Part shown: positions 1-8,811 of the stretch, piece by piece
Layout of the letters: every line of letters starts with the position of its first letter
Numbering within the stretch: the stretch's first letter is position 1
Source of the DNA: Candidatus Zixiibacteriota bacterium
GTDB lineage: Bacteria > Zixibacteria > MSB-5A5 > SM23-73-2
Direction of reading: 5' to 3'
DNA: 25,783 nt
Assembly: GCA_030615745.1 (NCBI GenBank)
Contig: JAUWYR010000034.1
Location: 1 to 25,783, forward strand
The notes under the pieces: model-generated
Databases searched by the model: none
What the model was told of the DNA's origin: nothing
Seen by the model: only the letters and a program-made list of their open reading frames with translations
Position numbers and translations under genes: made by a program

Positions 1-144
1 TGTTTTTGGGGATGTTATAGTTTTATGCATCGGCAAAAGGATTTGCCTTTGCCTTTTAGCTTCGGGAATTCCTATGCGAAGCTCGAAGAGTCCTTCGGAC
101 ATCCTTCGGATTCCCAAAGCATCAGAAAAGCAAGAATAAAAGAA

Positions 145-246
145 AGCGAGGATTTTAAGATCCTCGCTGAACAAAAGAGTAGTCCTGTTAGGACAGGGAT
201 TTAACCTCTGTCCTAACATGTTCTCTGTTGGTCTTAAGACCAACAG
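145..246. repeat. Cluster of three perfect stem-loops downstream of the aminotransferase
   Basis: Three hairpins follow each other: 145-168 (9-bp stem AGCGAGGAT, loop TTTAAG), 186-218 (11-bp stem TGTTAGGACAG, 11-nt loop) and 225-246 (9-bp stem CTGTTGGTC, loop TTAA). All stems are perfect and the loops are TTAA-like. They lie just beyond the aminotransferase stop codon, but no T-tract follows on the minus strand, so they are not ordinary Rho-independent terminators. Further hairpin clusters of similar style occur near 4160, 7357 and 10893. Bases 1-144 hold no gene that I can support. Confidence 0.7.
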
Positions 247-256
247 ATAGCTAAAG

Positions 257-1423
257 TTACAACTTTTCTACAGTTGTTTTTATCCTCTCCAACCCCTTCT
301 TTATATTCTCCGCTGAATTAGCATAGGAGATTCTTAAATATCCTTCTCCATATTTGCCAAAGGCGGTGCCGGACAGGACAGCTACACCTGCTTCCTCCAA
401 TAGATGGTCAGCTAATTTTTTTGCGCCCCACCCTATCTCTTTCACATTTGGAAAGGCGTAAAATGCACCCTTGGGAGTTTTACACGATATCTTAGGAATT
501 GAATTTAATCCACCAATAGTAACTTCCCTTCTTTTTTTAAACTCCTCAACCATTTTTTCAACATCATCCTGAGGTCCGGTTAAAGCCTCAATTGTCGCTA
601 TCTGGGTAAAGCTGGCTGTGCAGGAGGCGGAATTGGTCATCAGTTTTGCGATATGGGGTGCTAACTCTTTGTTCATCACCCCATAACCCAACCTCCATCC
701 GGTCATGGCAAAGGTCTTGGAAAGACCATCCAAAATTATTGTCCTTTCCTGCATGCCTGGCAGAGATGCAATGGAATGATGCTCTCCTTCATATATTATT
801 CGAGAATAGATCTCATCTGACAAGACATAAATATCCTTTGATATGGCGATCTCCGCTATGGTCTCTAAATCTTTTTCAGTTAAGATTCCACCGGTTGGGT
901 TGTGAGGGGAGTTTATTATAATCATCCTGGTTCTGTCAGTGACCAAACTTTTTAGCTCCTCAGTGTCTAACCTGAAGTCATTTTCTTCCCTCAACTGGAT
1001 GGGAACAGATTTTGCCCCAATGAAATCAATGACCGACTCATATATGGGGTAGCCAGGATTGGGATAGATCACCTCGTCCCCTTCTTCGATCAGGGCAAAC
1101 ATGGGTAAAAAGATGATCGGTTTTCCGCCAGGGGTTATAACCACGTTTTGGGCTGTAACCTTGATGTTTCTGGTTTTGGATACCTCTTGGGCAATTACCT
1201 CCCGGACCTCCATAAGTCCGGCAGAAGGAGTGTAATGGGTGTAGCCCTGGTTAATTGCTTTTATTGCTGCATCAATGATGTTTCTTGGAGTGTCAAAATC
1301 GGGCTCACCAATCTCCAGATGGATTACCTTTATTTTTCTCTCTCTTTCTAAGTCTTTAGCTTTAGCTAAAACCTCAAAAGCTGTTTCAGTCCCAAGCCTT
1401 GACATCCTTTGTGCAAATCTCAT
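257..1423 (-). CDS. PLP-dependent aminotransferase, class I/II (aspartate aminotransferase-like)
   Basis: This 388-residue protein is a fold-type I, pyridoxal-phosphate-dependent aminotransferase that would transfer an amino group between an amino acid and a 2-oxo acid in the cytoplasm. The visible signature is EIGEPDFDTP near residue 38, NPTGG at 175-179, SDEIY at 202-206 and the Schiff-base lysine in LDGLSKTFAMTGWRLGYG (Lys236). The length is normal for the AspC/AlaT-like Igamma subgroup. The ATG at 1423 lies 10 bp downstream of the transketolase stop, so the two are probably co-transcribed. Substrate preference (aspartate, alanine or aromatic) cannot be read from the sequence. Confidence 0.93.
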   Translation of the reverse strand: MRFAQRMSRLGTETAFEVLAKAKDLERERKIKVIHLEIGEPDFDTPRNIIDAAIKAINQGYTHYTPSAGLMEVREVIAQEVSKTRNIKVTAQNVVITPGGKPIIFLPMFALIEEGDEVIYPNPGYPIYESVIDFIGAKSVPIQLREENDFRLDTEELKSLVTDRTRMIIINSPHNPTGGILTEKDLETIAEIAISKDIYVLSDEIYSRIIYEGEHHSIASLPGMQERTIILDGLSKTFAMTGWRLGYGVMNKELAPHIAKLMTNSASCTASFTQIATIEALTGPQDDVEKMVEEFKKRREVTIGGLNSIPKISCKTPKGAFYAFPNVKEIGWGAKKLADHLLEEAGVAVLSGTAFGKYGEGYLRISYANSAENIKKGLERIKTTVEKL

Positions 1424-1433
1424 AAAGCCTCCA

Positions 1434-3458
1434 TCATTTATTTTTTAAATCATAAAGCTCTTTTGCCTTCTGGGCAATATGCTCTGCTGAGACCTCGAAC
1501 TCCTTGACTAGCTCCCATGGCTTGCCGGACTCTCCGAACCTATCTTTAACCCCAATCATTCCCATTACCATCGGTTTTCTATAAAGCTCTTTTGCTTGTG
1601 AAACGACATTTGCGACCCAGTTGCCAAATCCACCTACCTGGTGCTCCTCAGCGGTTATAATAATCCCGGTATCGGAAGCTGATTGAATTATTGTCTTTTT
1701 ATCCAGAGGTTTTAGGGTGTGCATATTTATCACCCTTGATTCTATTCCAAAGTCCTCTTTTAAAATATAGGCGGCTCTCATTGCCTCAGGAACCATAGGA
1801 CCACAGGAGATTATGGTTAAATCCTCATTTTCGGATTTGTAATCAGAGGCAAGTTTGGTCTCGAATGCATCGATAAAATCGTCTTTTTCACCTCGATATC
1901 TTATAATATTTGCCTGACCAAATCTGAAAGGCGTATCTTCAGTTGTTATCACCGGGGTCGCTTCTCTGGCAAATCTGATATATTTAGGTCCTTTCACATT
2001 GAACAACATGAACTTGGTGGCTTTATTTGTCTCGATAGAATCGCAGGGAACACATACATGCATATTGGGCAATCCGCAGATCTGAAACAAATCCTCCAAT
2101 GCCTGATGAGTTGCTCCATCCGGACCAACTGAAACCCCTCCATGAGCACCTACAATAAAGACGTTGAAGTTTCCATAACAAACGGTAGTTCTTAACTGGT
2201 CTAAATTTCTTCCTGCTGCAAAAACTCCATAGGTTCCTATAACAGGAAACTTACCCTCCTTGGCTAAACCTGCGGCGACTCCTGTGCCACTCTGTTCAGC
2301 TATCCCCATGCTCAAAAAACGCCTCTTTCTTTCTGGATGATCCTTATAGAAATCTGAAATGGTGATCGAACCTGATATATCAGCCCCCAAACAGACAACC
2401 CTTTCATCATCTCCAACCTCATTTAAAGCTCTGCCAAATCCCTTTCTGGTAGCATCCATTTTGGCTTTCATCTTATCCATTCTATTCCAGAAATAATCGT
2501 TTGAGAATTTGGGCTGTTTGGCTTCTAATTTTTTGGTCGCCTCAGCTTGATAGTCCTCTGCTTTTTTGAAAAGCTTATCCTTATCCAGTATATCTTTTTT
2601 ATCTTTGAATCCTAACTGTTCTAAGGCTCTCTCCATCTGTTCGCATACTGGAGATTTTCCATGCCAGCCAGCAACGTTCTCCATAAAATCGACACCTTTT
2701 CCCTTGATGGTGTGGGCTATTATCAGGGTTGGTTTCCCTTTAAAACTTTTTGCTTTTTCAAAAGCATCCAGAATCTCTTTCATATTGTGTCCATCGACCT
2801 CGATAACATTCCATTTGAAGGCTTTATATTTATCAACAATAGGGTCGATATCCATAACATCTTTAACCCACCCATCGATCTGGAGTCTGTTTTTATCCAA
2901 AACATTGGTCAGATTATCCAATTTAAAATTACCTGCCTCCATTATCGCTTCCCACATCTGTCCCTCCTGATGCTCACCATCACCGGTTAAGGCATAGACA
3001 TGATAATTTTTGTTATCCAATTTCGCAGCCAAGGCGATTCCAACAGCAATGCTTAAACCCTGACCCAGAGAACCTGTGGATGCTTCCACTCCGGGTAGTT
3101 TCACCCAATGAGGATGTCCCTGATAAGGGCTGTAAAGCTTGCGTAGTTTCACCACCTCTTCCACATCATAATATCCTGACATTCCTAAAGCTAAATATAA
3201 AGAGGGTGCTTTGTGCCCGGTTGACCAGATGATTCTGTCCCTACCCCCCCAGAAAGGATTTTTTGGGTCGTGTGTTGCAACATGGAGATATAAAGCAGAC
3301 GCAATATCCATTATAGACATTGTCCCACCGGAATGACCAGAACCGGCAGCACATAAACTGACCATATTAAGACCCCGCATATAATTAGCAGCTTCAATTA
3401 GCTCTTCTATGGTATAATTCTTTCTTGTCTTACTGGTTTTAGAGTCAACTATTGGCAT
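1434..3458 (-). CDS. tkt: Transketolase, full length
   Basis: This 674-residue thiamine-diphosphate enzyme would transfer two-carbon ketol units in the pentose phosphate pathway. The N-terminal TPP domain carries GSGHSGGTMS near residue 39, LGQGLSIAVG near 131 and the cofactor motif GDGEHQEGQMWE at 159-170. The central pyrimidine-binding domain carries GIAEQSGTGVAAGLA, and the C-terminal transketolase domain has the HTLKPLD and EEHQVGGFG blocks. Both catalytic halves are in one chain, unlike the split form of archaea and some bacteria. The start ATG is preceded by AAAGGGATAAAAG. It sits upstream of the aminotransferase and is probably transcribed with it. 1-Deoxyxylulose-5-phosphate synthase is less likely given the motifs and order. 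Confidence 0.94.
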   Translation of the reverse strand: MPIVDSKTSKTRKNYTIEELIEAANYMRGLNMVSLCAAGSGHSGGTMSIMDIASALYLHVATHDPKNPFWGGRDRIIWSTGHKAPSLYLALGMSGYYDVEEVVKLRKLYSPYQGHPHWVKLPGVEASTGSLGQGLSIAVGIALAAKLDNKNYHVYALTGDGEHQEGQMWEAIMEAGNFKLDNLTNVLDKNRLQIDGWVKDVMDIDPIVDKYKAFKWNVIEVDGHNMKEILDAFEKAKSFKGKPTLIIAHTIKGKGVDFMENVAGWHGKSPVCEQMERALEQLGFKDKKDILDKDKLFKKAEDYQAEATKKLEAKQPKFSNDYFWNRMDKMKAKMDATRKGFGRALNEVGDDERVVCLGADISGSITISDFYKDHPERKRRFLSMGIAEQSGTGVAAGLAKEGKFPVIGTYGVFAAGRNLDQLRTTVCYGNFNVFIVGAHGGVSVGPDGATHQALEDLFQICGLPNMHVCVPCDSIETNKATKFMLFNVKGPKYIRFAREATPVITTEDTPFRFGQANIIRYRGEKDDFIDAFETKLASDYKSENEDLTIISCGPMVPEAMRAAYILKEDFGIESRVINMHTLKPLDKKTIIQSASDTGIIITAEEHQVGGFGNWVANVVSQAKELYRKPMVMGMIGVKDRFGESGKPWELVKEFEVSAEHIAQKAKELYDLKNK

Positions 3459-3514
3459 CTTTTATCCCTTTGTGAAATTTATCACTATTTAATTTAATAA
3501 ATTTAAGTTTTTTG

Positions 3515-4117
3515 TCAAATCATTTCGGTGATTTTTCTCCAAAAAGAATTTGCTTTTTCCCTTAACTCTCTTAATCCCTTGTTATTTTTAATAATAAAAT
3601 CAGCGTGTTTCCTTTTTTCAAACTCTGGAAGTTGAGCTTTTATTCTTTTCTCTGCCTGTTTTTTTGTATAACCTTTCTTCTGGACTAATCTTTTGACCCT
3701 ATCTTTCTTTGATGAATCTACGAAAATAAGATAATCAAGCTTTTTTTCAAGGCCCCATTCAACAAGTAAAGCCGCATCGATTATCACCGGACCTTTATGA
3801 TTTTTTCTTTTTAAATTTTCAATTTTTAATTTTAAATTTTGTAAAAGATAAGGATGGATGATTTGATTGAGCTTTTTAGTCAAAGAATAGGAGGAGAAGG
3901 CGAGCTCTCCGAGTTTTTTCCTTTTTAATCTTTTTTTTGAATCTAAGATTTCTTCTCCGAAGGTCTTTGTTAATTTTTTCAAAAGCAAAGGGTTTTTTTC
4001 AACAACATCTTTTCCAATCTCATCCCCGGATAAAACAATTGCTCCCATCTTTTGAAAAACCTTACAAACCTCAGTTTTCCCCGAGCCAATTCCACCTGTG
4101 ATGCCGATTAATAACAT
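3515..4117 (-). CDS. coaE: Dephospho-CoA kinase
   Basis: This 200-residue cytoplasmic kinase catalyses the last step of coenzyme A synthesis, phosphorylating the 3'-hydroxyl of dephospho-CoA with ATP. The P-loop GITGGIGSGKTEV is at residues 6-18. It is followed by GDEIGKDVV near residue 31, the IDAALLVEWGLEK block typical of CoaE near 113, and a lid with QKKGYTKKQAEKRIKAQLP. Length and order match the family. It starts at ATG 4117 without an obvious Shine-Dalgarno sequence; an array of hairpins lies directly upstream. DNA polymerase I is the next gene upstream, an arrangement seen in several phyla, but the 375-bp gap argues against tight coupling. Confidence 0.93.
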   Translation of the reverse strand: MLLIGITGGIGSGKTEVCKVFQKMGAIVLSGDEIGKDVVEKNPLLLKKLTKTFGEEILDSKKRLKRKKLGELAFSSYSLTKKLNQIIHPYLLQNLKLKIENLKRKNHKGPVIIDAALLVEWGLEKKLDYLIFVDSSKKDRVKRLVQKKGYTKKQAEKRIKAQLPEFEKRKHADFIIKNNKGLRELREKANSFWRKITEMI

Positions 4118-4159
4118 ATTAAAAATCGTAACTCAATCCTTTAGGGTTGACCTTATCAA

Positions 4160-4383
4160 GGCTAAAGCCGCAAGTTACAGCATTGAATCCGTTGTTGTTC
4201 TTTCGGGGTATTCTACCCCGAAAAGTTATCTAAAATCTGGAGTCCAATCCATATGGATTGCAATTCATTGCAAAAACAAGTTTTTGCATTCCTTTTTACC
4301 GTCGGGCATAAAGCCCGACGCTACGTTTATCTCCGCGTAGCGGAGGGTTTACCCCTCCGCAGAGCTGGTTAAAGTCCAGAGCT
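4160..4383. repeat. Tandem array of about nine short stem-loops between polA and coaE
   Basis: The 375-bp gap between polA and coaE is packed with consecutive inverted repeats: 4160-4169 (GGCT/AGCC), 4201-4223 (10-bp stem TTTCGGGGTA), 4245-4260 (palindrome CAATCCATATGGATTG), 4260-4271, 4270-4287 (8-bp stem GCAAAAAC), 4300-4320 (8-bp stem CGTCGGGC, loop ATAAA), 4319-4342 (7-bp stem CGCTACG), 4340-4360 (GCGGAGG arms, loop TTTA) and 4363-4383 (imperfect). Neighbours share arm bases. There is no open reading frame and no T-tract after each hairpin. The remaining bases, 4384-4492, show nothing I can name. Confidence 0.75.
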
Positions 4384-4492
4384 ACAAACTATAAACCTTC
4401 GCTCGTTGGCCCATCTGTTTCATCTGTTGGGAAATCCATTCAATTCGCAATTATTTTCTTTTTGCATCTTGCAACTTGCCCCTATTATTTTC

Positions 4493-7189
4493 TCAACTCG
4501 CCTCCAGCCAATTCTCACCCACTTTTAAGTCAACTTTAACTGGAACCTTCAATTTCACCGTATTCTCCATCTTATCTTTGACCATCTCTTTTATCCAATC
4601 CAATTCCTCTTTGAAAGCTTCAAAGACCAACTCATCGTGCACTTGTAAAATCATTTTAGTCTTAGTTTTTTTACCTTTCAATTCTTTGGAAATCTCAATC
4701 ATCACAACCTTAATCAAATCAGCGGAAGACCCTTGAATTGGGGTATTTATCGCTACCCTCTCAGCGAACTCACGCTTCTGACGGTTGGTGGAGGCTATCT
4801 CCGGGATATATCTTCTCCTTCCGAGAAGGGTTGTGGAATAACCCAACTCTTTTGCTTTTTTTATACAACTCTCAAGATATTCCTTAACCTTGGGATAACG
4901 TCTGAAATAGACTTCAATAAATGCACCTGCTTCCTTGGGTGTCATATCTGTCTGCTGTGATAAACCATAAGCTGAAACGCCATACATTATTGAAAAATTC
5001 GTGGTCTTTGCTAACCTTCTCTGCTCCTCAGTAACCTCAGAGATTGGAACACCAAATACCTCAGAGGCGGTTCTTTTATGTATATCCTCACCTTTTATAA
5101 AAGATTTCATTAAAGTCTTATCCTCGGAAAAATGTGCTAAAATCCTTGGCTCGATCTGGGAGTAATCTGCTGATAACAAAAGATACTCTTTGCTTTCAGG
5201 GATAAAAGCTTTTCTTATTTTCTTCCCCCAATCTGTTCTTATTGGAATGTTCTGCAGGTTTGGGTCTGAGGAGGATAATCTTCCAGTTGCTGTTACTGTC
5301 TGATTAAAAGAGGTGTGAATTCTTTTGGTCTTTTTGCTTATAAGCTGAGGAAGTGCATCAACATAGGTTGACTTCAACTTTGAAAGCTCTCTGTATTCCA
5401 TTAAAATTTTAGGAAGTGGATGAATCTTGGAGAGCTGTTCTAAAACCCCCCAATCTGTTGATAAAGCTGTTTTTTTCTGAGTTTTGCGAATGGGCGGAAG
5501 CTTCAAATCCTCAAATAACACTTTTGAAAGCTGCTTGTGGGAGTTGATGTTGAATTCTTTTTTAGCTAAATCGAAAATCTTTTGAGTTAAATTATCCAAC
5601 TCTTTTTGTAAAGATAGGGATAGTTTTTTAAGATATTTGACATCAATACACACCCCTGAAAGCTCCATCTCAGCCAGAACCTCGATTAAAGGAAGCTCAA
5701 CCTCATAGAAAAGCTTTTCCAAAGAATACTCTTTTAACCTGGGCTCAAATATCTCCTTAAGCCTCAAGGTGAAATCGACATCCTCACAGGAATAAAAACA
5801 GGCATCCTCAACCAAGACAGTTGAAAAAGACTTCTGCTTTTTTCCGGTTCCGATAAGGTCTGATATTGGAATCATTTTATGGTCAAGATATTTTAGTGCA
5901 AGATATGAGAGATTATGCTTTTGCTCACCAGGATTTATAAGATAAGATGCGACCATAGTATCAAATGATATCCCCTTTAAATCTATATTATATTGTCTTA
6001 ATACCTTCAAGTCAAACTTTAGGTTCTGACCTGTTTTTTTTATATTTTCATCCTCCAGAATTGGCTTTAAAGATGATAAAACCATTTTTTTGTTCAGGTT
6101 TTTCTTTTCATCCTCATGACCCAAGGGCAGATAAAATGCCTCCTCTTTTTTGAATGAGAAAGAGATACCGACCAGCTCACTATCGATGGGAGACAAACCA
6201 GTGGTCTCTGTATCGAGAATTATCTCTTTTTTCCCTTTCAACTCTTCCAAAAACTTTTGAAACTCCTTTTCATTTTTAATCCATCTGTAATTGAGTTTTT
6301 CTTCTTTTTCCTCCGGGGTTATCTCCTTTAAAAATGTTGAGAACTCGAGTTCTTTGAAAAGCTTTTTTAATTTAGAATAATCGAACTCAATTCTTTTTAA
6401 GCCTTCTAAGTCCAATTTGAAGGGGACATCAATGTCGATTGTAACAAGTTTTTTAGACAAACGCGCTATATCTTTATGCTCTTTTAAGCTCTCTTTAATA
6501 TTTTTTCTTTTGATTTTTTCAAAATTGTCTAAAACGTTTTCCAAAGAGCCAAATTTTTTAATAAGTTCCAGAGCGGTCTTTTCCCCTATGCCAGGAACCC
6601 CAGGGACATTATCCGATTTGTCACCCATCAACCCTAAAACATCAACTACTTTATCAGGTGGAACACCGAATTTTTCCTTCACATTGTCTTTATTGATCAG
6701 CTCGATTTCCTGCCCTGATTTTCTTGGATTTAATACCTTTACATCTTCATTTACCAGCTGGAGAAAATCCTTGTCTCCTGTGACCAGAATCACCTCCATA
6801 CCCTTCTTTTTACCCTGAACCGCTAAGGTTCCCATAATATCATCTGCTTCATAGCCATCCATTTCGATAACCATCAGATTCATAGCAGAAACAATCTGCC
6901 TTATCCTGGGGAGTTGTGCTTCCATCTCCTCAGGCATTTTAGCACGGGTCGATTTATATTCCTTGAATAGCTCATGTCTGAAAGTGGGTGCCTTGGTATC
7001 AAAGACTATAGCTATGTAATCAGGCTTTTCCTCCCTCAGTATCTTCATCATTGAATTGGTGAATCCAAAAGGAGCTGAGGTATTTTCGCCTTTGGAGTTT
7101 ATAAGTGGGTTTCTTATGAAGGCATAATATGACCTGTAAGCCAAGGCTGACCCATCGATCAAAAAAAGCCTTTTTTTCTGTTGAGTCAT
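4493..7189 (-). CDS. polA: DNA polymerase I with 5'-3' and 3'-5' exonuclease domains
   Basis: This is a full-length, about 898-residue family A polymerase used in Okazaki-fragment maturation and excision repair. Domains in order: the 5'-nuclease (FLIDGSALAYRSYYAF; EADDIMGTLA; VTGDKDFLQLV; LMGDKSDNVPGVPGIGEKTA), a 3'-5' exonuclease whose DEDD motifs look intact (ILDTETTGLSP; GQNLKFDLKVL; YSCEDVDFT), then the polymerase with motif A (LLSADYSQIEPRILAHFS), motif B (RRLAKTTNFSIMYGVSAYGLSQQ region) and motif C (LQVHDELVFE). Motif A reads IEPR where most homologues read IELR. I place the start at ATG 7189; an in-frame TTG two codons upstream (7195) is a weaker alternative. Proofreading appears retained, unlike in Thermus or many Bacillus enzymes. 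Confidence 0.96.
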   Translation of the reverse strand: MTQQKKRLFLIDGSALAYRSYYAFIRNPLINSKGENTSAPFGFTNSMMKILREEKPDYIAIVFDTKAPTFRHELFKEYKSTRAKMPEEMEAQLPRIRQIVSAMNLMVIEMDGYEADDIMGTLAVQGKKKGMEVILVTGDKDFLQLVNEDVKVLNPRKSGQEIELINKDNVKEKFGVPPDKVVDVLGLMGDKSDNVPGVPGIGEKTALELIKKFGSLENVLDNFEKIKRKNIKESLKEHKDIARLSKKLVTIDIDVPFKLDLEGLKRIEFDYSKLKKLFKELEFSTFLKEITPEEKEEKLNYRWIKNEKEFQKFLEELKGKKEIILDTETTGLSPIDSELVGISFSFKKEEAFYLPLGHEDEKKNLNKKMVLSSLKPILEDENIKKTGQNLKFDLKVLRQYNIDLKGISFDTMVASYLINPGEQKHNLSYLALKYLDHKMIPISDLIGTGKKQKSFSTVLVEDACFYSCEDVDFTLRLKEIFEPRLKEYSLEKLFYEVELPLIEVLAEMELSGVCIDVKYLKKLSLSLQKELDNLTQKIFDLAKKEFNINSHKQLSKVLFEDLKLPPIRKTQKKTALSTDWGVLEQLSKIHPLPKILMEYRELSKLKSTYVDALPQLISKKTKRIHTSFNQTVTATGRLSSSDPNLQNIPIRTDWGKKIRKAFIPESKEYLLLSADYSQIEPRILAHFSEDKTLMKSFIKGEDIHKRTASEVFGVPISEVTEEQRRLAKTTNFSIMYGVSAYGLSQQTDMTPKEAGAFIEVYFRRYPKVKEYLESCIKKAKELGYSTTLLGRRRYIPEIASTNRQKREFAERVAINTPIQGSSADLIKVVMIEISKELKGKKTKTKMILQVHDELVFEAFKEELDWIKEMVKDKMENTVKLKVPVKVDLKVGENWLEAS

Positions 7190-7356
7190 AACCAAAACCT
7201 ACAGTCCTTCTTTATCTATAAAAGATGGAACAAATTCTTCTTTAAGACAAAATATCACTGAATCTTTTAAGAGTCAACTAATTTTATCTTGGTCTTTATG
7301 AAAGTAGCTTTAAGAAGGTTTATTATTTAAAGATGATCAAATCTCTAAAGTTAGTT

Positions 7357-7419
7357 GTAGGTCGATTTTCTAAAATCGACAAACATCTTTTTATTGTCGA
7401 AATTAGAATTTCGACCTAC
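7357..7419. repeat. Nested double hairpin overlapping the end of the DUF299 gene
   Basis: An outer inverted repeat (GTAGGTCGA at 7357-7365 against TCGACCTAC at 7411-7419) encloses two inner hairpins: 7361-7380 (9-bp stem GTCGATTTT, loop CT) and 7396-7415 (9-bp stem GTCGAAATT, loop AG). The second inner hairpin includes the stop codon and last codons of the upstream minus-strand gene, so the repeat encodes that protein's C-terminal residues. It may act in 3'-end formation or be a mobile hairpin repeat; no T-tract follows on the minus strand. Confidence 0.7.
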
Positions 7420-8245
7420 TGATAGCTTTATCTACGGTCAAACTGCATACCTCATCAGCTACCTCTTCGATAGCTTTTCCGGTTATATCGATAACAGACC
7501 ACAACGGATTTTTGCGAAAGACCTCGTGGCTATATTTAAGTTCCTCTCTTACATATTTAGGGTCAGCATAGTTTATGTCTATATGAGTTAGTTGAGCTAT
7601 CCTGGTCTGGCGGAGTTTTATCAGTATCTCAGGGTTGAGGGTTAAGCCCACAATCTTTTTTTGGTCTATTTTAAAAAGTTGTGAAGGTGGCTCTGACCCT
7701 AAGATCAGAGGAACATTAGCTACCAAAAGCCCTCTGTTATAAGCCAGATACATAGAGAGGGGGGTCTTTGAGGTTCTTGAGACCCCGGTTATCACTACAT
7801 CGGTTCTGGGAAGATCCTTTAATTTAAGTCCATCATCATGTTTTACCGCAAAACCAACAGCATCAACCCTTTTGAAATAGTAATGATTTAAATCAGCTAA
7901 AAGACCTGGTTTTGCTTCTGGAGCTAAGGCTAAAAACTTGCTAAGGCTGGTTAAAAGAGGTCCCAAAAGGTCCACTGCCGGGACATTGTATTCATTAGCT
8001 ATGGTAGCAATTTCTTTGCGTAAGTTTTGGGTAACCAAGGTGTAAGCGATAAATCCATTTTTTTGTTTTGCTTTTTTGACGATTTGTCTGATCTGAGCTA
8101 CTTTCTTCACATTGGGAATACGCTCAACCACAACCTCTTTTTGTTCAAATTGAACCAAAGAAGCCTGCAATACCCTTTCACCGGTAAACCCCGAGCCATC
8201 GGAGATGATCCAGATATGTTTGGTTTTAAGATTGGGAGATTTCAT
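7403..8245 (-). CDS. Pyruvate,phosphate dikinase / PEP synthase regulatory protein (DUF299 family)
   Basis: This 280-residue protein belongs to the DUF299/PPSR family of bifunctional ADP-dependent serine/threonine kinases and Pi-dependent phosphorylases, which switch pyruvate,phosphate dikinase or PEP synthetase off and on by phosphorylating a threonine next to the catalytic histidine. The family P-loop-like motif GVSRTSKTPLS is at residues 154-164, preceded by WIISDGSGFTGE near 12 and DLLGPLL near 92, and followed by NVPLILGSEPP. The length is normal. The target dikinase is not in the window, so PpdK versus PpsA as substrate cannot be decided. The start ATG has AGGTAATTAA before it. The stop lies inside the hairpin at 7357-7419. 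Confidence 0.92.
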   Translation of the reverse strand: MKSPNLKTKHIWIISDGSGFTGERVLQASLVQFEQKEVVVERIPNVKKVAQIRQIVKKAKQKNGFIAYTLVTQNLRKEIATIANEYNVPAVDLLGPLLTSLSKFLALAPEAKPGLLADLNHYYFKRVDAVGFAVKHDDGLKLKDLPRTDVVITGVSRTSKTPLSMYLAYNRGLLVANVPLILGSEPPSQLFKIDQKKIVGLTLNPEILIKLRQTRIAQLTHIDINYADPKYVREELKYSHEVFRKNPLWSVIDITGKAIEEVADEVCSLTVDKAISRSKF

Positions 8246-8330
8246 TTAATTACCTGAAGAATCTTTTTTTGTTTTCTATATTAAGTCCTGTTGAGACGAG
8301 ACCTAAAAATATGGTATTTTGACAAGTTGA

Positions 8331-8390
8331 CTTAAATTGATAAATATCAACTCTAACAAAATATGGTCAAAATCTTTATAGTCAATAAAA
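8331..8390. promoter_or_regulatory. Palindromic operator-like segment in the divergent intergenic region
   Basis: The 566-bp gap (8246-8811) separates the minus-strand DUF299 gene from plus-strand unknown genes. It contains the perfect palindrome TTGATAAATATCAA within a longer imperfect inverted repeat (AGTTGA ... TCAACT) and, either side, two similar ATATGGT blocks. This could be a repressor site or merely AT-rich symmetry. Nothing else in 8246-8700 looks like a gene. Confidence 0.25.
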
Positions 8391-8704
8391 AAAGCTAATC
8401 TTTCGCTTTCAAATTTTCACAAATCTTAGTGTCTTTTTTGGCTCCGAACAGGAGTGATGAAGTACCTATACTATACTTCTTTATTCAAGAGGTTTGGGAA
8501 AATTGTTTTTTGTAAATTTACAATAGTGGATTAAAAACATTTCATTTTATCTGCCATAAGCTTTAAATAGAACTTTGATACCGCATTTTTCTCTTAAGAT
8601 TATACAAGAAGATTATTACTAAAAGATTATGGTCGTAATTGGGCTAATCAGAAAGGGAAGGGTTTTCACAATTCGGAGAAAGTTCAAAAAAATTAAAAAA
8701 ATCC

Positions 8705-8732
8705 TTGACATATTATGTGAATTGGGTATTTT
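8705..8732 (+). promoter_or_regulatory. Sigma-70-type promoter for the 8812-9992 gene pair
   Basis: A consensus -35 box TTGACA (8705-8710) is followed after 16 bp by TATTTT (8727-8732). It lies about 80 bp upstream of the ATG at 8812 and is the best promoter match in the gap. The short leader then carries an AAAGGG ribosome-binding sequence. Confidence 0.5.
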
Positions 8733-8811
8733 TTGGTTGTAAATGGATTTGAAATAGAGAACAATTTATGTAAGAATAGATGATATACTTGTCTAAAGGG
8801 AATTAGTAGAG

